DNA of 64,000 bases from assembly GCA_963817755.1 (NCBI GenBank), contig CAWFPB010000001.1, positions 186,001-250,000 on the forward strand, given 5' to 3'. This document shows, piece after piece, positions 1 through 11,169 of this stretch. Position numbers and translations under genes: made by a program. The stretch comes from Oleiagrimonas sp963817755 (lineage in GTDB: Bacteria > Pseudomonadota > Gammaproteobacteria > Xanthomonadales > Rhodanobacteraceae). The notes below the pieces were generated by a model that was given only the letters and a program-made list of their open reading frames with translations, was not told the DNA's origin and did no database searches. The stretch's first letter is position 1. Each line of letters opens with the position of its first letter.

Positions 1-1062
<1,062 letters not shown>

Positions 1063-1089
1063 TTGCACGCGTCACACCTGGAAACGAGA

Positions 1090-1117
1090 ACGCCCCGCAT
1101 CGCGGGGCGTTTTCTTT
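1090..1117 (+). terminator. Intrinsic terminator after gltA
   Basis: Perfect 9-bp stem ACGCCCCGC / GCGGGGCGT with an ATC loop, followed by TTTTCTTT. It lies 27 nt after the gltA stop on the same strand. Confidence 0.9.
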
Positions 1118-1206
1118 GGTCGGTGTATAGACCGCACACCTGTCACCCATGTATCCGGTCTGCACAAGGTCGGCAAAAAAGTTAGGGAGCGAAGCGCGGC
1201 CGGTGC

Positions 1207-1890
1207 TCAGCGGCCCAGCGCGCCGGCGAGCATGTCCTCGAAGTCCTGGTCGTTGCTGCTGTCCGGTGCCTCGAGCAGGGCGTCCACCGCACTCAGCGAG
1301 GCGCGTTGCATGGGGCGTTCGTCGATGCGGCCCAGCGGGGCCTGGCGAATGGCGACCCGCGGGAACACGGTCAGGTCGAAGGGCAGGCCGTCGGCCTGGA
1401 AAAGGTAGGCCGGATAGTCGTCGGAATGGTCGCGGTTCTCGCGCACGCGGCGGTTGTGGACCTCGAAGGGAATGCCGTGTTCGCGCAGGAAACGCGGCAC
1501 GGCTTCGGGATCGTCGCAAAACAGGTGCAGGCAGACCGCCGAATGGGTGTCGGCAGTGCCTTCGAGTACCGCGCCGACCAGGCGCGGCTCGAACCGGGCC
1601 AGGAAGCCCATGGCCTCGCGCGCGGCCTCGCGCCGGCGGCGCAGGGCGTGCGGTTGTTCGTGGCCGTGGAAGATGCGCTGGCGTTCGCGCAGGGCCTGCT
1701 CGATCTCGCGGTTGCGCGGCAGGGACTGCTCGTCGTCCACGCCCATGCGCTCGGCGGCCTTGAGCTTGGCGTGGTGGTAGTCGCGGATGCCATGCTCGCT
1801 CATCAGGCGGGCCGCTTCCTGGGCCACGCGCTGGCGGTTGCGATGCAGGCGGTCCTGGGCGTGTATGCGGTGATGCCGACCTCGGGCCAT
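1207..1890 (-). CDS. Conserved hypothetical protein, possibly nucleotidyltransferase-like
   Basis: About 227 aa, soluble, with no signal peptide or membrane segment. The N-terminal ~90 residues are charged and helical (RDYHHAKLKAAERMG... EIEQALRERQRIF). A more alpha/beta C-terminal half has LHLFCDDPEAVPRFLREHGIPF and PFDLTVFPR followed by RQAPL. I recognise it as a family widespread in Xanthomonadales and pseudomonads, sometimes labelled nucleotidyltransferase-like; no catalytic motif convinces me. The ATG at 1890 is preferred over the in-frame GTG at 1899 because GGAG sits about 9 nt before it. It is convergent with gltA and lies downstream of mrcA on the same strand. Confidence 0.75.
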   Translation of the reverse strand: MARGRHHRIHAQDRLHRNRQRVAQEAARLMSEHGIRDYHHAKLKAAERMGVDDEQSLPRNREIEQALRERQRIFHGHEQPHALRRRREAAREAMGFLARFEPRLVGAVLEGTADTHSAVCLHLFCDDPEAVPRFLREHGIPFEVHNRRVRENRDHSDDYPAYLFQADGLPFDLTVFPRVAIRQAPLGRIDERPMQRASLSAVDALLEAPDSSNDQDFEDMLAGALGR

Positions 1891-1963
1891 GGCGTGCACT
1901 CCGTCGTCCGGCTACAGCCTACCCGAGAGCAGCCGGCAGCGGAACCCGCGGCCGGCCGCCCGA

Positions 1964-4510
1964 TCAGAAGATGTCGTAGGCGTGCTTCTGGTTCTTGTCC
2001 TGCTTGGCCTTGCGCGCCATTTCCTTCAGGTGCGGCACGTCCTCGACCTTGAAGATCTCGGGCATGGCATCCGGGTCGTCCTTGGTGGTGAGCAGGCCGG
2101 TCTTCTTGTTGATCAGCAGCGTGGTGATGCCGGGCGGCTGTGGCAACGCCGACTCCGGCGTGCCCTTGAGCACGGTGCCCATGTAGTCCATCCAGATGGG
2201 CAGCGCGGCGCTGGCGCCGAATTCGTGCCCCAGGGTCGAGAAGTTGTCGAAGCCGACCCAGACCGTGGCCACCAGCTTGTCGTTGAACCCGCAGAACCAG
2301 GCGTCGCGATGATCGTTGGTGGTGCCGGTCTTGCCGGCCAGATCGGGCCGGTGCAACGCCCGTGCCGCCATGCCGGTGCCGTGCAGGATCACGTCCTTCA
2401 TCAGCGACGTGGTCAGGTAGTCGTTGCGGATGTTGATCACGCGCGGTGCCAGGCGCGGCTGGGCGGCGCTGGCCGCGGCGGCCGGCGCCGGGCTCGAGGC
2501 GGAAGTGATGCTGCCGGAGGCCGCGGCGATGGGGTCCAGGGGCAGCAGCCCCTGGGCACCTGCGTAGGATGCGGCGGCCGTCACCGAGGTGGACGGGGCC
2601 GGGGGCAGGGAGTCGTCATCGGAATGCTGCAGCAGGCGTGCCTCGCAGTTGCGACAGGCACGCAGCGGGTTGGCGGTGTAGATCGCCTTGCCGTCGCGGT
2701 TGTCGATTTCCTTGATGAAATACGGCTCGACCAGGAAGCCGCCGTTGGCGAACACCGCATAGGCGCGGGCCATGCTGAGCGGGGAAACCGATGCCGTGCC
2801 CAGCGCCATGGACAGGTTGTCGGGCACTGCATCCGGGTTGAAGCCGAAGCGCAGTGCGTATTGCCGGGCGAATCGCAGGCCCAGGGTGTCCAGAAGCCGC
2901 ACCGAGACCAGGTTCTTGGACTCGATCAGCGCCGTGCGCAGGCGGATCGGGCCGTCGAACTTGTTGTCATCGTTGGACGGTGTCCATTCGCCGTTGGGCT
3001 TGGACGGATCGGGCAGTACCACCGGGGCATCGTTGATGATGGTGGCGGGCGTGTAGCCGCGAACGAACGCCCCCGAATAGATGAATGGCTTGAAACTCGA
3101 TCCCGGCATGCGCCCGCTGCCGGTCATCAGGGCCCGGTTGTACTTGCTGCGCTGGAAGCTGAAGCCGCCGACCAGGGCGTGGATGGCGCCGTCGTCGGGG
3201 TTGAGCGAGACCAGGGCACTCTGTGCCTTGGGTATCTGCGCCAGCTGCCACTGACCCTTGTCGCCGGCCTGCAGGCGCACGATGTCGCCGCGTTTGACGA
3301 CGGCGTCCACGCGCGTGGGCTTGTGGCCCTGGTAGCGCGGGGACAGGTACTTGCGGGCCCAGGAAACGGCGCCCAGGTCCAGCTTGGCGCGGCTGCCGTC
3401 GGCGAGGGCGAGGGTGGCCTGTTGTGCATTGCTGTCCAGGACCAGGGCGGGGACCAGACCCGCAACCTCGCTGTAGTTGCCCAGGATCTTGTCGATGTCG
3501 GGCTGCTGCGGTTGCGCCGGGAGCTGCACGTGTGCCTCCGGCCCCCGGTAGCCGTGACGCTGGTCGTACGCCATCAGGCCCTGGCGCATGGCCGCCCGGG
3601 CGGCCTTCTGGTCCTTGGCGTTGATGGTGGTGCGGATGACATAGCCGTCGGTCAATGCGGCATTGCCGAGCTTGTCCAGCGCGGCCTGGCGCACCATCTC
3701 GGCCAGGTACGGGGCATGCACCGCGATCGGCAGGTCATGCGGCGAGGCGTGCAGCGGCGTGGCCATGGCCGCCTTGTACTGCGCCTGGGTGATGAAATGG
3801 TTGGCCAGCATGCGGCCGAGCACGTAGTCGCGGCGTACGCGGGCACGCTTGTGATGGTCGATCGGATTGACCACCGACGGTATCTGGAAGGTGCCGGCCA
3901 GCATCGCGCATTCGGGAATGGTCAGCTGGTCCAGGGTCTTGCCGTAGTAGTACTGGGCCGCGGCACCCACGCCGTAGGTGCGGTGCCCCAGGAACATCTT
4001 GTTCAGGTACAGCTGCAGGATCTGGTCCTTGCTCAGCAGGTGCTCGATGCGGAAGGCGGTGAAGATCTCGGTGATCTTGCGGGTGTAGGTCTTCTGCGAA
4101 CTGAGGAAGAAGTTGCGCGCCACCTGCTGGGTGATGGTCGAACCGCCCTGGGTCTTCTTGCCGCCGCTGAGCACCACGTGGATCGCGGCGCGCAGCGTGC
4201 CGCTCCAGTCCACGCCGCCGTGGTGGTAGAAGTCGTCGTCCTCGGCGGCCAGCACGGCATTCTTCAGCCGCGCCGGGACGTTCTCGATCTTCACCGGCAG
4301 GCGCCGCATCTCGCCGAACTCGGCGATCAGCTTGCCGTCGGCGCTGAGCACGCGCAGCGGGACCTGCATCTGCACGTCCTTGAGGGAATCGACCGAGGGC
4401 AGCCTCGGGGAGATGAGCCAGTAGGCGATGCCGACGGAGGCAGCCCCCAGCACGGTGCCGGCCAGCGCGAGGATCAGCGCGTAGCGCAGCAGACGCTTGA
4501 ACATGGACAT
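1964..4510 (-). CDS. mrcA: Penicillin-binding protein 1A, bifunctional transglycosylase/transpeptidase
   Basis: Class A PBP that polymerises and cross-links peptidoglycan at the inner membrane, 848 aa. Order: short cytoplasmic N-terminus; one membrane anchor (~residues 6-28); GT51 transglycosylase domain with the catalytic glutamate in AAEDDDFYHHGG and GGSTITQQVARN; then the transpeptidase with SSFK (in RMPGSSFKPF), SKN and KTGT (in AGKTGTTND). The frame is open further upstream, but the start MSMFKRLL immediately before the membrane anchor fits the family; the ATG six bases downstream (4504) is an alternative. An Ala/Ser-rich insert with a CxxC (residues ~612-688) interrupts the transpeptidase domain. 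It is divergent from pilM, an arrangement common in gammaproteobacteria. Confidence 0.95.
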   Translation of the reverse strand: MSMFKRLLRYALILALAGTVLGAASVGIAYWLISPRLPSVDSLKDVQMQVPLRVLSADGKLIAEFGEMRRLPVKIENVPARLKNAVLAAEDDDFYHHGGVDWSGTLRAAIHVVLSGGKKTQGGSTITQQVARNFFLSSQKTYTRKITEIFTAFRIEHLLSKDQILQLYLNKMFLGHRTYGVGAAAQYYYGKTLDQLTIPECAMLAGTFQIPSVVNPIDHHKRARVRRDYVLGRMLANHFITQAQYKAAMATPLHASPHDLPIAVHAPYLAEMVRQAALDKLGNAALTDGYVIRTTINAKDQKAARAAMRQGLMAYDQRHGYRGPEAHVQLPAQPQQPDIDKILGNYSEVAGLVPALVLDSNAQQATLALADGSRAKLDLGAVSWARKYLSPRYQGHKPTRVDAVVKRGDIVRLQAGDKGQWQLAQIPKAQSALVSLNPDDGAIHALVGGFSFQRSKYNRALMTGSGRMPGSSFKPFIYSGAFVRGYTPATIINDAPVVLPDPSKPNGEWTPSNDDNKFDGPIRLRTALIESKNLVSVRLLDTLGLRFARQYALRFGFNPDAVPDNLSMALGTASVSPLSMARAYAVFANGGFLVEPYFIKEIDNRDGKAIYTANPLRACRNCEARLLQHSDDDSLPPAPSTSVTAAASYAGAQGLLPLDPIAAASGSITSASSPAPAAAASAAQPRLAPRVINIRNDYLTTSLMKDVILHGTGMAARALHRPDLAGKTGTTNDHRDAWFCGFNDKLVATVWVGFDNFSTLGHEFGASAALPIWMDYMGTVLKGTPESALPQPPGITTLLINKKTGLLTTKDDPDAMPEIFKVEDVPHLKEMARKAKQDKNQKHAYDIF

Positions 4511-4963
4511 GGATCGGAAACTTGGCAGGAAAGGGAGGCGACGCAAATCAAGTCCCGAGTATAGAGCCCGAAGCGCATGCATGTTCAAGGCGCGGTCCGG
4601 TCGCGTGCTCCGGTGCACGTCATGGGCCGCCTCGCGGGCCGGGCGGACCGGTTCCCCGGGCGGGGTGCGGCCCAGGTCACGGAATCCGTTCCAGACGTGC
4701 GATGCGTCACGACTTTGTGCGTCCAAACGCATGCCTACAGGACAAAGTTGTCGACTTACCTCAAATAACCGCTAGGATGTGCCTCCAGTGCAAGGGATTG
4801 TTCCTTTCGGCAGCTTGGGCCCGGTCGGGCGCTGTGTGTCGGCAGGGCCGCTGTCGGGGGCTGGTTGTCACGGAATTAATGCCCTGTTGCCAAGCTGTTA
4901 AAATTCATATTTAATGTCGATGCGCACATTTCGCTCCTAAACGCGCATGGGGAAGGGGGAAAC
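4511..4963. other. Intergenic region between mrcA and pilM
   Basis: This 453-bp divergent intergenic region holds no convincing gene. It must carry both promoters; only the pilM-side one is visible, where the GC-rich sequence becomes AT-rich at about 4870-4915. Confidence 0.6.
4887..4915 (+). promoter_or_regulatory. Putative sigma-70 promoter of pilMNOPQ
   Basis: TTGCCA (4887-4892), a 17-bp spacer and TTTAAT (4910-4915), in a locally AT-rich patch 49 nt before the pilM start. The purine-rich GGGGAAGGGGGAA at about 4949-4961 serves as ribosome binding site. Confidence 0.55.
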
Positions 4964-6022
4964 GTGAGTCTGTTCACTCCCAAGAAACCGCCACTGATCG
5001 GCGTCGATATCAGTTCCACCGCGGTCAAGCTGCTGCAGCTGAGCCGGTCCGGTGGCCGCTACCGCGTGGAGCACTACGCGGTCGAGCCGTTGCCGCCCAA
5101 CGCCGTGGTGGAAAAGAACATCGTCGAGGTCGAGGCCGTCGGCGATGCCATTCGTCGTGCGCTGGCGCGATCGGGTGCCAAGACCAAGTTCGCGGCTGCG
5201 GCCGTGGCCGGTTCGGCCGTGATCACCAAGGTGATCCCGATGGCTTCGGACCTGTCCGAGGAAGACCTCGAGGCGCACGTGCAGGTCGAGGCCAACCAGT
5301 ACATCCCGTACCCGATCGAGGAAGTCAGTCTGGACTTCGAGAAGATCGGACCGGTACGCGACAACCCCGAGATGAGCAATATCCTTCTCGCGGCCTCGCG
5401 CACCGAGAACGTGGACATGCGGGTGGCTGCGCTCGATCTGGGTGGCCTGACCGCGAAGGTGATCGATGTCGAGGCCTTCGCGATGGAAAATGCATTCACG
5501 CTGATTGCCGACCAGCTCTCGGTGGCGCGCGACGCCCTGGTGGCGGTCGTGGACGTCGGCGCGACCATGACCACGCTGGCGGTCATGAAGAACCAGCGCA
5601 CCATCTACTCGCGCGAGCAGGTGTTCGGCGGCAAGCAGCTGACCGACGAGATCATGCGCCGCTACGGCCTTTCCTACGAGGAAGCCGGCCGCGCCAAGCG
5701 CCAGGGTGGCCTGCCCGACACCTACGAGCAGGAAGCGCTGGAGCCGTTCAAGGAATCCATGGTCCAGCAGATCAGCCGTCTGCTGCAGTTCTTCTTCGCC
5801 GGAAGCGAATACAGCAAGGTCGATCAGGTCGTCCTGGCGGGCGGTTCGGGAGGCATCGAGGGGATCAGCGACATGGTCGAGGACCAGCTGGGCGTACCCT
5901 GCGTGGTCGCCAATCCGCTTGCGCAGATGTCCATCGCCTCGCGTTCGCAGGCCCAGCAGCTGGCCGCGGACGCGCCTTCGCTGATGATCGCGGCCGGCCT
6001 CGCCATGAGGAGTTTCGACTGA
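4964..6022 (+). CDS. pilM: Type IV pilus inner-membrane platform protein PilM
   Basis: Actin-like, ATP-binding cytoplasmic protein that binds the N-terminal tail of PilN and links the pilus motor to the alignment complex. 352 aa, the usual family length. The N-terminus LIGVDISSTAVKLLQL is the first phosphate-binding motif of the actin/FtsA fold; VVDVGATMTTLAV and VVLAGGSGGIEGI are the later nucleotide-binding loops. It starts with GTG after a very strong purine-rich RBS. The stop overlaps the pilN start (TGATG), showing translational coupling in the five-gene operon. Confidence 0.96.
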   Translation: MSLFTPKKPPLIGVDISSTAVKLLQLSRSGGRYRVEHYAVEPLPPNAVVEKNIVEVEAVGDAIRRALARSGAKTKFAAAAVAGSAVITKVIPMASDLSEEDLEAHVQVEANQYIPYPIEEVSLDFEKIGPVRDNPEMSNILLAASRTENVDMRVAALDLGGLTAKVIDVEAFAMENAFTLIADQLSVARDALVAVVDVGATMTTLAVMKNQRTIYSREQVFGGKQLTDEIMRRYGLSYEEAGRAKRQGGLPDTYEQEALEPFKESMVQQISRLLQFFFAGSEYSKVDQVVLAGGSGGIEGISDMVEDQLGVPCVVANPLAQMSIASRSQAQQLAADAPSLMIAAGLAMRSFD

Positions 6023-6639
6023 TGGCGCGCATAAACCTGCTCCCCTGGCGTGCCGAGAGGCGCAAGCAGCGCGAGCGCGAATTCTTCGCGCATCTCGGTC
6101 TGGCCGCGGTCGGTGGCATTGTCCTGGTGATCATCTGGGCGATGTGGATGAACCTGCGCATCAGCAACCAGAACGAGCGCAATTCCATCCTCACCAACCA
6201 GATCCACCAGCTTGACCAGCGCATCGCGCAGATCAAGAACCTGGAAAAGGTCCGCGATCACCTGCTGGCCCGCAAGCGCATCATCGAGAAGCTGCAGACG
6301 GACCGTTCCAAGATGGTTCACCTGTTCGACGAGCTGGTGAAGACCATACCGCCGAGCGTGCGTCTGACCTCGATGAACCAGCAGGGCGACGTGATCAAGC
6401 TCACCGGCGTGGCGCAGTCCAACGCCAGCGTGGCCGAGTACATGCGCAACCTCGAGAGTTCGGTTTGGATGAGCCAGGTCGAACTGGGGCGCATCGACAA
6501 CAAGCACCAGGACACGCGCATGCCCTACGTGTTCGACTTGACCATGAAGATGACCAAGCCCAAGTCCGACGACAAGAACGGATCGGGCGATGACGCATCC
6601 AAGGGCCGCAACGTCGCGAAGGGGGGCAGGAAGCAATGA
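6022..6639 (+). CDS. pilN: Type IV pilus assembly protein PilN
   Basis: Inner-membrane bitopic protein of the alignment complex, 205 aa. The cytoplasmic N-terminus MARINLLPWRAERR is the conserved PilM-binding INLLPWR motif. A single membrane span follows (~residues 27-45, AAVGGIVLVIIWAMWM), then a periplasmic coiled coil and a ferredoxin-like domain that pairs with PilO. The basic, Ser/Gly-rich C-terminal tail beyond KMTKPKS is low complexity. It overlaps pilM at its start and pilO by 4 nt (ATGA) at its end. Confidence 0.96.
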   Translation: MARINLLPWRAERRKQREREFFAHLGLAAVGGIVLVIIWAMWMNLRISNQNERNSILTNQIHQLDQRIAQIKNLEKVRDHLLARKRIIEKLQTDRSKMVHLFDELVKTIPPSVRLTSMNQQGDVIKLTGVAQSNASVAEYMRNLESSVWMSQVELGRIDNKHQDTRMPYVFDLTMKMTKPKSDDKNGSGDDASKGRNVAKGGRKQ

Positions 6640-7295
6640 GCTTTATCGACGACCTTCGCAACCTTGATCGCAACAACATCGGCGGCTGGTCGAGATCGGT
6701 CAAGACCTTCTTCATCGTCCTGTTGCTTGTTGTGATCGTGTTGCTGGGCTGGTACTTCCAGATCAGCGACCAGCAGGACCAGCTCAGCCAGCAGCAGCGG
6801 CGTGAGATGACCTTGCGCACCGAATTCAAGAGCAAGCAGGCCAAGGCCGTGAATCTCGAGGCCTTGCGCAAGCAGCTGGCGGACATGAAGGACATGCTGC
6901 GGCAGATGCTTCGCCAGCTGCCGAGCAAGACCGAAATGCCGGCGCTGCTGGTCGACATCTCGCAGACCGCGCTTGCCGCCGGCCTGCAGATCCAGACCTT
7001 TGCACGGGGCCAGGAATCCAAGAAGGACTTCTACGCCGAGCAGCCGATCAAGCTGAACATGACCGGCACTTATCATCAGTTCGGCACCTTCATCAGCGGT
7101 GTGGCCTCGTTGCCGCGTGTGGTGATCCTGACCATGCACAACGTCTCGCTCAAGCCCACCAAGCCCGGTGCGGAGGGCGTAGCGGCCAATGGCCAGTTGA
7201 CCCTCGAGGGCACGGTCAAGACCTACCGTTACCTGGATGAGTCCGACGAGAGCGGTCCGCCCAACGGACAGGCCAAGCGCGGAGGGGGTCGATGA
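6636..7295 (+). CDS. pilO: Type IV pilus assembly protein PilO
   Basis: Bitopic inner-membrane partner of PilN, 219 aa. There is a short cytoplasmic N-terminus, a membrane span at about residues 24-43 (TFFIVLLLVVIVLLGWYF), a periplasmic coiled coil (SDQQDQLSQQQRREMTL onward) and a C-terminal ferredoxin-like domain (FGTFISGVASLPRVVILTMH). It overlaps pilN by 4 nt and pilP by 4 nt. Confidence 0.96.
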   Translation: MSFIDDLRNLDRNNIGGWSRSVKTFFIVLLLVVIVLLGWYFQISDQQDQLSQQQRREMTLRTEFKSKQAKAVNLEALRKQLADMKDMLRQMLRQLPSKTEMPALLVDISQTALAAGLQIQTFARGQESKKDFYAEQPIKLNMTGTYHQFGTFISGVASLPRVVILTMHNVSLKPTKPGAEGVAANGQLTLEGTVKTYRYLDESDESGPPNGQAKRGGGR

Positions 7296-7819
7296 TGAGC
7301 ATGCGATCGAAAACCCTGCGCCTGCTGATGCTGCTGCTGGCCGTGACCGCGGTGGCAGGCTGCACCCGCGGCACGTCCGACCTGAGGCAGTGGATCGCCA
7401 AGGAAAAGAACAAGAAGGGAGCGCCCCTCCCGCCGTTGCCGGTAATCAAGACCTTCGAGAGTTTCGAATACAAGGACCAGGCGTTGCGCGATCCGTTCGC
7501 GCCCAGTCCGAACCAGTCCAAGCACAACGGCAAGGCCGGTCCGCGGCCGGACCAGAATCGCCCTCGCCAGCCGCTGGAAGCCTTTGCGCTCGACAGCCTC
7601 AAGATGGTTGGCACCATCGGGCAGGGAGCGCACATGGAAGCGCTGATCAAGGATCCCGGCGGGGTCATTCATCAGGTGCACACAAATGACTACATGGGGC
7701 AGAACTATGGCCGTGTCACCGACATTGCCGAGGATCACATCGACCTTGTCGAACTGGTGCCCAACGGGACCGGCGGCTGGATGGAACGCAAGGCGAGCAT
7801 CGCGCTCGACGAGCAATGA
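7292..7819 (+). CDS. pilP: Type IV pilus lipoprotein PilP
   Basis: Inner-membrane-anchored periplasmic lipoprotein that connects PilNO to the PilQ secretin, 175 aa. The N-terminus has a lipoprotein signal peptide ending in a lipobox (AVAGC). The middle is Pro/Lys-rich and disordered (LRDPFAPSPNQSK); the C-terminal beta domain (SLKMVGTIGQGAHMEALIKD) binds secretin. It overlaps pilO by 4 nt; pilQ begins 22 nt after its stop. Confidence 0.95.
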   Translation: MMSMRSKTLRLLMLLLAVTAVAGCTRGTSDLRQWIAKEKNKKGAPLPPLPVIKTFESFEYKDQALRDPFAPSPNQSKHNGKAGPRPDQNRPRQPLEAFALDSLKMVGTIGQGAHMEALIKDPGGVIHQVHTNDYMGQNYGRVTDIAEDHIDLVELVPNGTGGWMERKASIALDEQ

Positions 7820-7841
7820 AGACCCATCGGGGGTGACGTAC

Positions 7842-10013
7842 ATGATGACCACAAACACGCATCGTCGAAGCCGGGCCGTGGGTGCCTTCCGCAACACTGT
7901 CCTGATGCTGCTGGCGCTGCTGGCGCTGGGCTTTGCCGGGACCGCACTGGCTGCCAACACGCTCAAGGGCGTCAGCTACCAGACCCTTCCGGGTGGCCGG
8001 GTGCAGTTGAAACTGCAGTTCGACGGGGTACCGCCTGAACCGCGGATCTTCACCACCAGCACGCCTCCGCGCATCGCCGTGGACCTGGACGACACCACCA
8101 ACACTCTGACCCAGCGTCATTTCGATGTCGGATCGGGCGCAACTTCCGGATATTCGGTTGTTTCGGCCGGTGGACGCACTCGCCTGGTGGTCGAGCTGTT
8201 CCGGGCCGCGTCCTATCACGCCAGCGCGGACGGCAACGACCTGATCCTGACCGTGGATAACGGCACCGGCCAGGGCGAGGTCGCGACCTCCCATCCCGAC
8301 CCGACCAAGGTCGAAGCCGCGCCCGACGCGGCCCAGGTCGCCAAGATCGATTTCCGCCGCAGCGCGGATGGTGGCGGCAAGGTCCTCGTCGACTTCAGCG
8401 GTTCCGGGGCCGACGTGAACCTGCAGCACGGCGCCGGTCAGGTGACGCTCAAGCTCAACCATGTCGTCATTCCGAAGAAATTTGCCAATACCCTGGACGT
8501 GAGCGACTTCGCCACGCCGGTCAAGAGCATCACCACCTCGGCGGCGCCGGGTGGCGGCACGATGGTCATGCAGGTCAAGGGCAGCGTCGAGACCTCGGCC
8601 TACCAGACCAACAACCAGTACGTGGTGGACATCGCGCCGAAGAAGGTCGAGAAGGCCAAGCAGCGTCTTCCGGGCGAGGCTCCTGTCTACACCGGCAAGC
8701 GCGTGACCTTCAATTTCCAGAACATTCCGGTGCGCTCGGCCCTGAACCTGCTCGCACAGGTTTCGGGTCTGAACATCGTGGCCGCGGACAGCGTCAGCGG
8801 CAGCGTCACCATCCGCTTGGTCAATGTGCCGTGGGACCAGGCCCTGGATGTCATCCTGCGTGCCAAGGGCCTGGACAAGCGCAAGAACGGCAACGTCATC
8901 TGGATCGCGCCACAGGGGCAGATCGCCAAGTACGAGGAAGACCTCGCCGCGGCACGCCTGAAGTCGCAGGAGCAGGCCGAGCTGGTGTCGGCGTACATAC
9001 CGATCAGCTACGGCAAGGCAGCCGACATCGCCAAGCTGCTGACGCAGAAGAGCATGCAGAGCAGCGGAGGTGCATCCGGGGGCAGTGGTGGAGCATCGGC
9101 GAGCCGTGGTTTCCTCTCGCCGCGCGGCAGCGTGTCCTACGATGAGCGCACCAACACGCTGCTGATCAACGACACGCCGGAGAAGATCAAGGAAGTCCGC
9201 CATCTGGTGAGCATCCTCGACCGTCCGGTCAAGCAGGTGCTGATCGAGTCGCGCATCGTCGCCGCCACCGACAACTTCACCCGCCAGCTCGGCGTGAAGT
9301 GGGGTGCGACGGGCATCAAGAACAACTCCGGCAACGTGCTCAGCATGGCACCGACCGCGGCCGATGCGATCGGCTCGGTGACCTCCGGGGATCCGACGGG
9401 AAGCGCCGGCTTCAACGTGAACCTGCCGGTGTCCAAGCCCAGTGGCAGCCTCGGGCTGGCGATCCTGGGTACCAACTACATGCTGGACCTGGAGCTTTCG
9501 GCGGCCCAGACCGAGGGGCAGACCGAGATCATCTCCAGCCCGCGCGTGATTACCGCCAACCAGCAGGAAGCGGACATCAAGCAGGGCCAGGAAATCGGCT
9601 ACGTGACTTACCAGCAGAATGCCGGCGGCGGCAACAGCAACGCCACCGTGCAGTTCAAGGACGCCGTGCTGGAACTGAAGGTGACCCCGACCATCACCGC
9701 CGACAAGCGCGTGTACCTGAAGATCAACGTGAAGAAGGATGCGCTCAACTCCTTCATCGCCTCGCCGGGTGGCGGCCAGGTGCCGCAGATCGACACGCGC
9801 CAGATCAACACCTCGGTGCTGGTCGACAACGGGCAGACCGTGGTACTCGGCGGTATCTACGAGATCACCAAGAGCAACGACGTGGCCAAGGTGCCGGGAC
9901 TGGGCGACATCCCCATCCTCGGGTACCTGTTCCGCTCGCACAATCACAGCAACAACAAGGCCGAACTGCTGATCTTCGTGACACCGAAGATCCTCAGCGA
10001 AACCGGACGCTGA
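7842..10013 (+). CDS. pilQ: Type IV pilus secretin PilQ
   Basis: Outer-membrane secretin through which the pilus is extruded, 723 aa. The frame is open further upstream, inside pilP; I place the start at ATG 7842 because it opens a signal peptide (LMLLALLALGFAGTALA). Order: signal; two AMIN domains (LKGVSYQTLPGGRVQLKLQF and IDFRRSADGGGKVLVDF) for peptidoglycan binding; a short N-domain (VTFNFQNIPVRSALNLLAQ); an N1 domain interrupted by a Gly/Ser linker; and the C-terminal secretin domain with ISSPRVITANQQEA and VPGLGDIPILGYLFR. Last gene of the pil operon, followed by a terminator. Confidence 0.96.
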   Translation: MMTTNTHRRSRAVGAFRNTVLMLLALLALGFAGTALAANTLKGVSYQTLPGGRVQLKLQFDGVPPEPRIFTTSTPPRIAVDLDDTTNTLTQRHFDVGSGATSGYSVVSAGGRTRLVVELFRAASYHASADGNDLILTVDNGTGQGEVATSHPDPTKVEAAPDAAQVAKIDFRRSADGGGKVLVDFSGSGADVNLQHGAGQVTLKLNHVVIPKKFANTLDVSDFATPVKSITTSAAPGGGTMVMQVKGSVETSAYQTNNQYVVDIAPKKVEKAKQRLPGEAPVYTGKRVTFNFQNIPVRSALNLLAQVSGLNIVAADSVSGSVTIRLVNVPWDQALDVILRAKGLDKRKNGNVIWIAPQGQIAKYEEDLAAARLKSQEQAELVSAYIPISYGKAADIAKLLTQKSMQSSGGASGGSGGASASRGFLSPRGSVSYDERTNTLLINDTPEKIKEVRHLVSILDRPVKQVLIESRIVAATDNFTRQLGVKWGATGIKNNSGNVLSMAPTAADAIGSVTSGDPTGSAGFNVNLPVSKPSGSLGLAILGTNYMLDLELSAAQTEGQTEIISSPRVITANQQEADIKQGQEIGYVTYQQNAGGGNSNATVQFKDAVLELKVTPTITADKRVYLKINVKKDALNSFIASPGGGQVPQIDTRQINTSVLVDNGQTVVLGGIYEITKSNDVAKVPGLGDIPILGYLFRSHNHSNNKAELLIFVTPKILSETGR

Positions 10014-10034
10014 CAGCGATCGGCCATGCATCGG

Positions 10035-10062
10035 AAAAGGCGGCCCGCGGGCCGCCTTTTCC
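10035..10062 (+). terminator. Intrinsic terminator of the pil operon
   Basis: A long perfect palindrome (AAAAGGCGGCCCG / CGGGCCGCCTTTT) ending in TTTT, 21 nt after the pilQ stop. The A-tract on the other side makes it potentially bidirectional. Confidence 0.88.
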
Positions 10063-10173
10063 GTTCTGGCGCGTGCGGGGACTAAACTTTCAACCCGATG
10101 CGTTGTCCCAATGCGGGTCCGTTCGGGTACACGCATGCCTGATCTGCCGTTCAAGCAGGGAGTCCACGCACCC

Positions 10174-11165
<992 letters not shown>

Positions 11166-11169
<4 letters not shown>

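Noticed and set aside
1889..4564. 891-codon plus-strand open frame opposite mrcA
   Set aside because: It is antisense to a gene with all PBP1A motifs, has a His/Gln/Arg-rich composition typical of GC-rich shadows, and no recognisable domain.
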